NCBI GenBank assembly: GCA_030704615.1
Contig: CM060733.1
Span: forward strand, 6,882,001 to 6,946,000
Length of the DNA stretch: 64,000 nucleotides
Origin: Takakia lepidozioides
Lineage: Eukaryota > Streptophyta > Takakiopsida > Takakiales > Takakiaceae
Reading direction: 5' to 3'
A model generated the notes under the pieces. That model had not been told where the DNA came from. It worked only from the letters and a program-made list of their open reading frames with translations, and made no database searches. The stretch's first letter is position 1, and each line of letters starts with the position of its first letter. Made by a program: the position numbers and the translations under genes. Shown here piece after piece: positions 12,590 to 22,275 of the stretch.

Positions 12590-13856
12590 GCGATGATAGA
12601 TTTAGGGGCTTCAAGGCCTCGTCAACATGGACCCGCTGCAAAGACGTCGGGAATGATATTGCAGGAATCTGGATCGAGAGAAATATAAGCGAGAAAGATG
12701 GCAGGCTATAGGGGCAGGTTAGCATCTAAAACTTGTCAGCAGCATACATACAGTATGAGTTGAATTGATGCGCTGTGCGCAATGTTGTGACATACCTGGA
12801 GTAACCTTGTCAATTGCTCAGAGCTCTAGAGGAGCTGGAACACATTCCATTCTTTGCCGAAATCTGCGGGTTAAGCCTGAGCACTGGTTACCAATTCTAA
12901 TTGTCTTTGTGGTGAAGAAGAAAAGGAGTGTGTAGCGGTCCTAAACCGACAAGGTGGTGGGGTGATTGCGACACGCAAGATCTAGCTCCATTTTAGATCA
13001 CTCACTTCAATGGAATACTTTAGCTCACGCATCTGACTCTTGTCTACGCTGTCGTACGAACACCAAGTCAAAGTGGACCAGTACCTTCTGTCAATTGATA
13101 GTCAACACAGAGGAGTCCGTCCGGTAGTATCAATCCATTAAACCTGCGTGAAGCAAGAATCTACCCTCCCAATGTCCCACTAACTTGGAAGCTAATAACG
13201 CGCTCCCATCACCCATAAGTAACTAGGCAGGACAGTCAACCTGCACGTATAGCTGCTTTGATCCTAACTGGCTATATCCAATCACCTGGTAGGGTTAACC
13301 GGGCCATAGCTTTGAGTGGCCAGACTGCTAGAAACTTCCATGCGTCTCTCCTCTTGCCTAGCCCCCCCACAAGAAAAGGTCGGGGTAGCACAATAAATAC
13401 CGTGCTCAGTCCGGTCGGACCTGGGACGCGTTTGTGTGGGGTAAAACAAATCTCAATCTCAACCACGGTCCACGAGCTCTGGAGGTATCATGGATCTTTC
13501 TCTGAAGTGACCGGTCCCTTCAGACATCACCATCCCACAATCGGGTCCCACACATTTCCCAGTCGGTAGCCACTAGTATCGCCACAACGAGATCGCTGAG
13601 TTCCAAGTCAAATAAGGATTCACACTTTGTCCCACACGGACAAACTTGACAGGGAAGCGGGTCGCTTGGGGCAGTGATGAGAGCAATGTGGAACCAGGTC
13701 GCAATTGTCAACAATCTTAGCTTTTGAAGGATTGAATTGAGGGTCCCAATTGTCAACAATCTTTTTCAGGTTCTATCTTTATTGGCCCTTAACCTTATAT
13801 CACGGGTTGTTCCAATGAAAACTTGGTGGGAACAAAAATGTTTCCATTAATCATAT
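12590..13856. other. Upstream region of receptor kinase gene, no gene seen
   Basis: This holds the 5' flank of the kinase gene (read leftwards) and about 600 bp of unassigned sequence. Short ORFs on both strands have no recognisable domain and overlap each other, so none is called. Confidence 0.4.
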
Positions 13857-15237
13857 ACCGTCCTTGGACCACCGTTTAGGCATTCTTGCGCCTAATAATA
13901 AAATCAATCAATCAGAAATTAGGCATGTTTTGAAAACAATTTCTCAAATTAGGCATCTTCATGCTATAATTTTTTGGAATTAGGCACATGAGAAGAGAAA
14001 AAAATAAAAAAAAAAAAAATAAGAGAAAAAACTACCTTCATTTCCTTTGAAACCCTAAAAATGCCCCTCTTTGTTGTACGCGGTGCTCCAAGGCTCAAAA
14101 TTGGTCGTCCGGGGTCGGAGGAAGAGGAAAAGTGCCCACGAGCGGGATAGCTAGGTCAACAAGCCATACTACCCGGGACCGGATGCATTGGATAGGGTGA
14201 AAGAATTGATAGTGGATTATTTCAAGGGTAGGGACATGATGAGGCTAGAGAGTGCTTATGTCAGGCATGGATGAGAGGGGTTTGGATGAGAGGGGTTTCA
14301 GATTTTCTAGCAAAACATGGAGAGGAAAATGACAAACACTTTGGCGGGGGCTAAGTGCACGGCGGACAAGGACAAGCCGAAGTTCAATCGGTGGATCCAA
14401 AGCAGGGCGAAAGACTCAGGTGGAATTTGAGGCAGCTAATGAAGACATGGAAGGGTAGAGCAATCGAAGGTCGAGTGCCCTCCGTCGAAGTTGAGTTAAT
14501 GCGACGTGTTAAATATTGGGCTTGCTCGGCAAGTCAGAATTCACATTGCCAGACTAGGGTTGTCCCTTGGAAGGCGGGGTCATCGGGCGGGGGAGGCACA
14601 ACTGGTCTTTATTACCTAAACTCTACTGCGAAGGTGGTAGAGATTGGCCCTTACAAAGATGGAGGATATGCTAAGGTCCGTCAGTGTAGGATTGTTGACG
14701 ATTTTAGAATACCGGAGTGTTGGGAGCTAGCGGAAAAAAACCTAAGTCCAAAAATCCAAAAAAGGCGTTGAGATAACATAACGACAAGTGTTTGGTAATG
14801 AAATTCGAGTATCCAGGTGTTCTCTCTCCCTTGGCTCTCACACTTTAGGTGAGTTCAATATTGATAGTCCACACTAGTGTAGGCACATTGGTCATTGGGT
14901 AGGCACGCAGGTTCAAGGCTTTGATACATTGGTCATTGGGTACACTGTTTTCATATTGGTATGCTAGCGCATGGTAAAGCCTCTTCCATAACGGTACTCT
15001 TAGGCTAGTAGGCTAGTTATTTCGGCAAGCATATATTTGTATTGATTTTTGCTCAAAGAAATTTTGATCTTATTACAAACAACACGAGAAGACGCTTGCA
15101 AGTTTTTTGATGGAATATTTGGGCATTAGGCACTTTGGTCCCATAATTTCCCAACAATTAGGCCAAAATCTGAAAAATTCATAGAAGTGAGTAGGCACTT
15201 TCATTTTGAATTAATTATCAGGTTGTCCAGGGACGGT
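13857..15237 (+). mobile_element. DNA-transposon-like element with imperfect 16-bp inverted ends
   Basis: The left end CCGTCCTTGGACCACC (13858-13873) and right end GGTTGTCCAGGGACGG (15221-15236) are inverted repeats matching at 14 of 16 positions. The internal flanks hold repeated ATTAGGCA.TTT and TTAGGCACATGAGAAGAG. Parts of both ends recur at 24980-25600. Internal reading frames (for example 14355-14771, a 138-aa ORF) are unrecognised and frames change, so any transposase is decayed or absent. I could not find a convincing target duplication. Confidence 0.45.
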
Positions 15238-15497
15238 GGATTATTGCACAAATATTATTATTATAAATAATATCATCTCATAAATATTACATAATGAATT
15301 GATGGCAGAGTCCAGGTGCATGTCACAAATTGAAGGTCCAATTGTGAACAAGGTTCATTAAAATGACTGAATTTAAGATCCCATGCAGTTTTGTCGTCTT
15401 ACAGCCCAGCGACTCGCAAGATCAGCGGGGCCTTTTTGTGTACTGCTCCACCTTCTAAAAGAAACAGAAGTTTTATGAAATGTATACACTGTGGTTG

Positions 15498-15521
15498 CGC
15501 TAGAGGGAGGGATTGAACCTC

Positions 15522-15554
<33 letters not shown>

Positions 15555-15571
15555 AGCTGAGCTACTCCAGC
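15498..15571 (-). tRNA. tRNA-Asn (GTT)
   Basis: 74 nt on the minus strand. The acceptor stem GCTGGAG/CTCTAGC pairs with one G-U and is followed by discriminator G. The D arm has TAGCTCAGCTGG, the anticodon loop CTGTTAA gives anticodon GTT, and the T arm has GGTTCAATCCC. It agrees nearly base for base with what I remember of plant nuclear tRNA-Asn. No intron, and CCA is not encoded, as expected for a nuclear gene. It lies about 700 bp before the first secreted-peptide gene. Confidence 0.93.
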
Positions 15572-16150
15572 ACCGTTAGGAGAGTAGGGAGAAAATTTAT
15601 GTATGTATAAATGTCTCATTCGAGCTTCTATTAACACAAGCAATTTTTATGCGAAAGCAGCAGTGTTGACAGGATGTTCGAGAACGTCTGAGCCTGAGAG
15701 TCTCTTCGAATCAGATGCTTACAAGTACGACATGCTGGCAAGCCAAGATGACGTGTGGATGGACCACAATTGATACTGTTGATGACAAAGTCGCCCACCA
15801 ACCGTGTGGTATCTCAGATCTCATCACAAACTGACGTTGCTTGCTAGTTTTGTGAAATCATGCCGAGGGTTGCATTCTCGCATCAAGATCATGTGAGGGG
15901 CGCGTGGATTGGCATCTCGTGTGTGTAAAGATTGCGCTTGCCAACGTACTCATCTTGACTCCAAGGGATCGTAATGAAGAACCCTCTGCCCGTGCGTTGA
16001 CAAAAGAGTCCCGGGGACGAGCCCAATTGATGCATCGACTTGGACATAATTTTCCTTGCAAAATATGTTAACGAGTGCTCCACGGGCTCTGGTTTTGTTG
16101 CTTGTGTAAACGTATCACTCTGAGTCTCGCATTCTTCACCGCTCGGTGGT

Positions 16151-16152
<2 letters not shown>

Positions 16153-16193
<41 letters not shown>
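16153..16193 (+). repeat. (AG)20 microsatellite in 5' region of peptide gene 1
   Basis: A perfect AG run ends 90 bp before the ATG at 16283. The sequence just after it (GATCGGACTAGACCTACATA) is shared with the third paralogue, where the GA run has the same orientation relative to the gene. This may lie in the promoter or 5' UTR. Confidence 0.9.
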
Positions 16194-16195
<2 letters not shown>

Positions 16196-16282
16196 GGACT
16201 AGACCTACATACAAACTTTGGCGTGACAGAGATTTGCAGCACCTAGACAAATTGTGTAGGATCCCAGGGTGCAGTCGGCTAC

Positions 16283-18544
16283 ATGGCCGCCCAAAAGGGT
16301 CATACGCATCATCAGGTTGAGTCCACCCTTCCAAAAGTGCTGATGCTCCAACTACTGGTGATAACTGGTAGCATGCAGGTCCTCTTTGTCTCTGGTGCAA
16401 GCACACGCTCTCGCCATCTTTTGCACATTCACTCCAGAGGTACAAAGTGTGCACCTGAACGTCTACTCAATTTCCCTCCTGAGGACAAATATTACCACTG
16501 TGGACTGCGTGCTATCGAAACAACATTTCTGTAAATAGTACCACGACATTTCTGTCTTGAAAGAGCTTATCCTGAGAGCAGCGCCATTGCAGTTGGACCA
16601 ATTCCACTGCTTATCCACAGCTAGCAGTTGCACATGACTTCAGCAAATGTGAATTCATCTGATCAATACATGCATGCATCAATTTCTGTACTCCAGCTGG
16701 GAATGCTGTAGCAAGCTCCTTCAATATAGTCTCATCCTTGACTTCTAGTGTCCAGAACTTCAGGGCGCAGCTGTGTCTCCTGCAGGTCTGGCATCATCCA
16801 AAGCGGAGCATAATATGGCTGTTTCCAACAGGACACCGGACACCGCAGTGCACGATTTACAGGTACAATCTATTCTAGACATCGTCTCTTCCATGGTGCA
16901 GTGTCCAAATGTTATTTTAGCATACTTTCTTAGGGCCCTCCAGCAGCCTGGTGAATGTCATGCTCGCGTTTTCTGAAGAAACAGAGCTGCCCTCCCCTAT
17001 CCTGTCTCCCCCCACTAGTATGTACAAGTTGGAAGAAATTGCATCCACACGAGTCTAGTCAATAGCTCTCGAAGTCCACGTCAAAAATTTCGGGTGAAAT
17101 GATCTATAACCTCCAAATCTAATTAAGTCCAGCATCAGAAATATAACCAAAGAGTACTGAATAGTACTACAAAAAGCTACGAGAGCCAAGCTGTTTGACA
17201 AACAAGTTGTTTGGTCTAACAGTCTGTCATTCAGGGAGCCTTCCAACAGTTCCAAAAACAAAAGCATGTGGAGCTGTTTGAAGAGTGCTCCCCCCCAAAA
17301 AAAAAGCTGTATCATAACAGCGAGCAAAGCCTTCACGCACCCAACTGAAAACCAATCTGATCCTAGCCAAGACAATGTCTCTAAGTGACAGGTACCAGGT
17401 AAGTGACAGGCTCTTCTCTCCTCTCTTCTTAGGCAGCTGCTCTTTCTATGTTCACTGCCCATCTGGCCAGCCACGTTATCAGTGCTTTTTGTTTTAAATT
17501 TATTTTAAATTTATTTTTTTATTGTTTTATATTTTTACAGAACAGGGGACAGTGGCCCTGAGAATTTTATTGATAATTATTAAAGGGATAAAATTAAAAT
17601 CGGTTCAAGTGCCACATGTAAATTCTACTCAGCGCCCAATGCCCATGTGGCGAGAACAACGAGATGGCAGGAATAGGAAAGTGGCTATATAACAGGTGTC
17701 ACATTTTAGCAGGTCCACGTAGGAAAAATCTGGCTACTGGTGTTTAACCATTTACTGCGCCAGCCTTTGATGGAGATCGAAACGTACGACCTATACCTAC
17801 TGTACAGTGGTACAGGTAGATCTAACAAGTCGACATTTCCTTTCTGATGCACAAGGACGGCTCAGAATTTTGTGTGGCCTCGTCGTTATGAGGCTGGTCA
17901 GACGACCGTCAGGCCGTCTCATTAATATAGGAGCCAACTACCTTCATGCCTCAAGGACTTCGAATTTTTTTGGCATATGAATTTTACAACTACCTCCATG
18001 CAGGTAGTTTTAGGATTTTCTACATGAAGGTAGTTGCAAAACCAGGCTGAACTACCTGCATGAGAGTAGTTGCATACCACCTCCGTGGAGGTAGTTGCAG
18101 TAAGCGCCAAACACCAGATCTACGTTCAAAAATTGGAACCCTAGACGTGCGTCGCCACACCGCCGTCGTCCTACCACCAGACCACGACCTCCAACATACC
18201 AATAACTGGACGTTTTTTCGATATATAAGAGAAACAGGAGAATAGGGATCCTTTTAATGTAGCGGGGCCGCTGTCAGGTCCTGTCACCTCTGCACCCTGC
18301 GGCCTCATTACGACGAGGCCACACAAAATTCTGGACATGTCCTTCAATATTATTGTCGACTGCAAATCACTAACAGCAGCGTATACAGTAAAGCCCAACG
18401 TCTGGAATGTACTTAACGCAAGTTGGTGTTCGATTGCAGGAGTTCGAACACGTTCACGCAAAATCTCGTGGCCGCCAGGCACCACCAACACCACCAGTAC
18501 CAGTCACTCCAGCACCGATTGCTCCGGTCCCGGGGGGCCAGTGA
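16283..18544 (+). CDS. Putative secreted peptide precursor, paralogue 1
   Basis: Exons 16283-16439, 16786-16862 and 18440-18544 join in frame (phases 1 and 0) to 112 codons before the stop. The start gives MAAQKG, then a hydrophobic stretch (VLMLQLLVITGSMQVLFVSG), so a signal peptide is likely, then a basic RSRHLLHIHSRG. Exon 2 encodes LASSKAEHNMA...PDTAVHDLQ. Exon 3 encodes EFEHVHAKSRGRQAPPTPP and a Pro/Val/Ala-rich tail ending GGQ. No domain is recognised. Two paralogues keep the exon phases and the same splice sites apart from one acceptor, which argues for real genes. Intron 2 is 1.6 kb, about 1 kb longer than in the paralogues, because it holds insertions including the inverted-end element at 17863-18333. 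This tail is the least like a signalling peptide of the three. Confidence 0.55.
17863..18333. mobile_element. MITE with 32-bp terminal inverted repeats, in intron 2 of peptide gene 1
   Basis: Ends at 17863-17894 and 18302-18333 are inverted repeats identical at 31 of 32 positions (starting CAGAATTTTGTGTGGCC). The 471-bp body holds several copies of GGTAGTT and its complement (17938-18100), giving further small foldbacks. There is no coding capacity, and no clear target duplication was found, so the superfamily is open; long TIRs would fit a Mutator-like element. It ends about 106 bp before exon 3. Confidence 0.75.
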
Positions 18545-18751
18545 TTTGTCTGCACTGCAGCGGCCACTGCACAGTGCAGCTAGGTCTGCTGCGCTGCAAA
18601 CGGGTCCATCCTCCAAGAATGGTGGAAGATCTATCTCCAAGCTCTAATTATAAGACTATGGAATGTAATGGGTAACTTAGTGTGATATTTAAGAATAATG
18701 AGCAACATGCAGAGAGTCTCATGTTTTATTTTTATTATGTGTTTCATGTTA

Positions 18752-19208
18752 CAGTCGACCCTGGATAATTGTTATGCCTATAGAGCAGAAAAATTATAAC
18801 ATTTATGTCGATATATCAGATAACAGAAATAGAGGTCAAAATCCAAAACATAATATTTATGAAAAAAAACAATAAAGCAGGTAAAAATAACAAAAATAAC
18901 ATTTGGAAAGGTTTAGGGTTTAGTACATTAAGCCTTCACTGCATATAGTATTTCTTCAATCCAACAAAATACAATATTTATTCATTAGAGGGTTGAGAAT
19001 ACAATGGATGAATGATAAGAGTGGATGATTGTTTTCTCAAACCAACTACATTAAGGCTCCGCATAAGAAGGGGAGAGCCATATTTTCATAACACATATCA
19101 AATAACGCTCTATGCCATTTTCAAGTGTAAATTTTTACAGAGCAAACATTTCATAACATTAAGGGTGATATAACAAAAAAGCAGGTAACATTTATCCAGG
19201 GTCGACTG
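18752..19208. mobile_element. pogo/Tc1-mariner-like MITE
   Basis: Perfect 17-bp inverted ends CAGTCGACCCTGGATAA at 18752-18768 and its complement at 19192-19208, flanked on both sides by TA (18750-18751 and 19209-19210). The TA duplication and a CAGTCGA start are typical of pogo/Tigger-type elements. The 457-bp interior is AT-rich with no ORF, so the element is non-autonomous. It lies about 200 bp past the stop of peptide gene 1. Confidence 0.88.
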
Positions 19209-19620
19209 TAGTTGAAATATATTAAACTGCTTCGGGCACCAAGTGTGCATTAACTTCTTACCTCATTTCTATTAGCTTCCGTTTGTTGGAAAGTAATACA
19301 CGTAGCTTGGCCTGAGGCTGAACGTCAGGCCAACTTGAGAATCTTATCTTGAGGACAAGAGAATCTAGTCTAGAGGATAAAAGAGATTTTTTTGAACAAC
19401 GTCGTTGAAAAAATAATCTTGTCTTGAGTTTTTCATTATTCGGCTCAAGTCCTATGGTTTTGGCATCTTGTCTTGAGCTCCATGATATTTCTCTTTTGGG
19501 CTTCCGTAGGCGTGTGGCTGGCTGGACCACAATTGATAGTAGACGACATCTTTGTGTAGATGACAAAGTCGCCCACCAAGTATCTGACTCCCGTCTGTCT
19601 CATCACAAACTAGAACGGAC

Positions 19621-20173
19621 CAGTGGTGGACTGGTATATCCATTTTTTAATACCAGACTGGTCCTGGTATGAAGGGTCCCATCCCTTTTCATACCAGGCT
19701 CCACACATACCATAACAGTCTGGGTATATGGAGGAATAGCATGGTCCCGATACCAGTATTGCGGTGAGTTCATGGCGAATGGAGGTAGGTATGAGTATAT
19801 GTTAGTGCAGCTAGTTATACCCTGTACTACAATTTGGTTAATTCAAGGCTCCAATTTAGACTTCATTTGCTGTTTCTTGCTACTTTGGGTAAAGGCCTAG
19901 TGTTTCACGGCTCGGATTAAAATTAGCTATATGCTAAATGACATTTATTTCTATGTATGGTGCGCTGTAGAAATACCATACCAGTGCTCATACCCCCAGG
20001 ATCACTACAGAGAAAGGGCAATACCAGTACCATACTCATATACAACCCAAAGTACAACTACTCATACCAGATTCATATCCAAGTTGCTCATACCTGTAGA
20101 GATACCTATACCACACTACACTGGTTCTTTTCATACCCGACTAGGTTCAACCAGGTATACCAGTCCAACACTG
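19621..20173. mobile_element. hAT-like MITE, upstream of peptide gene 2
   Basis: Ends CAGTGGTGGACTGGTATA (19621-) and the complement of TATACCAGTCCAACACTG (to 20173) are inverted. Flanking octamers GAACGGAC (19613-19620) and GTACGGAC (20174-20181) agree at 7 of 8, as an 8-bp hAT target duplication. The interior is full of GGTATG/CATACC units in both orientations. It is inserted about 380 bp before the ATG of peptide gene 2. Confidence 0.78.
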
Positions 20174-20552
20174 GTACGGACATTGCTTTCTTGTCCTTTG
20201 AAAACGGGTCCAGGGTTGAATTCGCACTGCTACTCTCGGACAGGGTGGAATATTGTCAAAGTCTCTTGTAGCTTAGATTGCGCTCTCCCAAGTCCTCATC
20301 CCGATTCCAAGGGATTGGAAATCTATGCGGCGCTTGCGTTGAATAATCGGTGGGACCAGCCCAATACATTGACTAAGAAATTTTCCATACATACAAACTT
20401 GCTTGGAAAACTTGCTTATACATATAAACTTATGACCCCAGGTGAGTCACACATTCGAGAGAGAGAGAGATCTACGTACTTGTAGACGTTGTTTTGCGAG
20501 AGAGTTCCATGAGCCAAACAACTGTGTAAGGCCCAAGGGAGCAGCCGGCTTC

Positions 20553-21805
20553 ATGGCCGCCCAGAAGGAACATAAGCACCATCGCGCAACTAAATCTATC
20601 CTCCCAGTGCTGATGCTCCAGCTACTGCTGATAACTGGTAGCATGCAGGTCCTATTTGTCTCTGGTGTAAGCACACGCTCGCTCCATCCGTTGCACGTTC
20701 ATTCCAGAGGTACGTAGTGCACCGCAATTTCTATTCTTTTCCCTCCTAACGACAATAATTACCACTGCGGACAGCCTGCTACCACAATCTCATCAAAGTG
20801 ACCTCGACCTAACTAGTATTACTCAGACGATTTCTGCTGTAAGAGCTTATCGTTCAATTAGCATGGTTAGTGCGGTTGGACTAATTCCACTGAACACTTA
20901 TATCACAGTTTTAATTAGTAGCACATAACAAGTTCAACAAATATGAATGTATAGATCTGATGCATGCACCGATTTTATGTAGTGCAGGGAATGCTGCAGC
21001 AAGCACTGATTACATATTCTCACACCTGAAGTCTGCAACTAGTGCAGCTAATGGCGCCGTTGTGTCTCCTGGTGTTCAGCTGGCATCATCCAAAAGGGAG
21101 CATGATTTGGTTGTTCCCAACGGGACACCGGACTCCTCATTGTTCGATTTGCAGGTACAATGTTCTACTCTAGCTATATCGTCTCTTCCCTTCCACATAA
21201 GGTGCACTGCAGCTCCACATAAGTTCATAGGGCCCTCGAGCAGCATCGGGTGAATGTCATGCTCATTACATGATGTTTTCTCGAAAGAAATAGCTGCCCT
21301 CCCCTGGTGAATGTTAGACCTGTCTTGTCTCCCCCCGCTAGTAATTTGGATGCATCCATACGAATGGGACCTCTATATGTAAGTACTTACTCTCGAAGTC
21401 AAAATTCAAACTTACGGGTGAAATCATGAATTAACAATCTCCTAATCCAAGTCCTGTGACTGATCAGCTTCCAGTTTCCACTTTATTTTAGCCATCATGG
21501 GCGTATCTAATGACGATAAAGCAAAGTGCTAGTAAAGTGCTCCGAACTGCATCTGTAGATCTAAATCGTCATGTACTTTCTCTGCACATCCTTCAATATT
21601 CTTGTCAAACGCAAAACTTCGGTAACGGTATACAAAGCCCAACTTCAACTTCTGGAATGAAACGCAAGTTGAACGTGGTTGATTGCAGGAGCTCGAACAC
21701 GTTCACACAAAATCTCGTCGCCTCCAGGCACCACCAGTACCACCTGGTCCAATTACGGACCCAACCCATGGGCCTGGCCGCGGCAGCCCTGGCGGACACA
21801 AGTGA
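20553..21805 (+). CDS. Putative secreted peptide precursor, paralogue 2
   Basis: Exons 20553-20709, 20988-21154 and 21689-21805 join in frame to 146 codons before the stop. The start MAAQKEHKHH is followed by a hydrophobic segment (VLMLQLLLITGSMQVLFVSG), then a basic stretch. Exon 2 uses an acceptor about 90 bp upstream of the one in paralogues 1 and 3, adding GNAAASTDYIFSHLKSATSA and more. It ends REHDLVVPNGTPDSSLFDLQ. Exon 3 encodes ELEHVHTKSRRLQAPPVPPG and a tail DPTHGPGRGSPGGHK. The tail loosely recalls CEP/PIP/IDA signalling peptides (P-G-x-S-P-G, C-terminal GH). A dispersed repeat also present at 62160-62280 begins at or just before the stop and may have supplied the last codons. A (GA)7 run ends 83 bp before the ATG. 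Confidence 0.55.
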
Positions 21806-21925
21806 AGCTGGAATGGCACCTCGGACTTCTGTATGTTTCTACGGTTGAACGAGCCAAACATGGATTGTGTGGATTGTGTGGAGTGGGATGCCATTTTCAA
21901 CTCAGCAAAGGAGCGACGTCAATTA
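21790..21925 (+). repeat. Dispersed repeat fragment, shared with 62160-62280
   Basis: The sequence from about GACACAAGTGAAGCTGGAAT through GGATTGTGTGGATTGTGTGG to CTCAGCAAAGGAGC is the reverse complement, with few differences, of 62160-62280. The copy at 62 kb reads as a short open frame (EAGMTPWTSACFYVEEIKDG). It is probably a transposon fragment. It overlaps the stop codon of peptide gene 2. Confidence 0.6.
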
Positions 21926-22009
21926 TACTCATTGGAGGGTGCCCAAGAGAGCAGCCCGTAAACAACAAGTGGTAAAGTTTGTAGAGCCGGGTAATGATCA
22001 GTACTGCCA

Positions 22010-22275
22010 TTGGGCGGTTCTCTGCGTTTGTAATAACCGGAGGTTATCAGTAAAACACGTTGTTCGATTTTTTTTCATAACATCCGGTTCCGGGGTTCTC
22101 TGGCCTGAAATCTACTAACCGCCCAACACTCCTCCACACTCAGATACTGGCCATATTTCAGGCAGATCAGACAAACGTTGCACTGCATGGTAAGCATGCA
22201 TTTAAATTAAATTTGAGACTTTTGAGTAATGAAAAATGATTTCAGTTTGTGGCAAGTTGTTTGGATTACCTGTGT
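22010..22275 (+). repeat. Dispersed repeat, copy a
   Basis: A block holding AAAACACGTTGTTCGATTTTTT, CATAACATCCGGTTCCGGGG, TTCAGGCAGATCAGACAAAC and GGCAAGTTGTTTGGATTACC recurs in the same order and orientation at about 24630-24905. Copy b differs by small indels in the middle. The element type is unknown. Confidence 0.65.

Noticed and set aside
15858-16454. Minus-strand ORFs with poly(Ser-Leu) runs
   Set aside because: They are translations of the GA microsatellite on the opposite strand of peptide gene 1.
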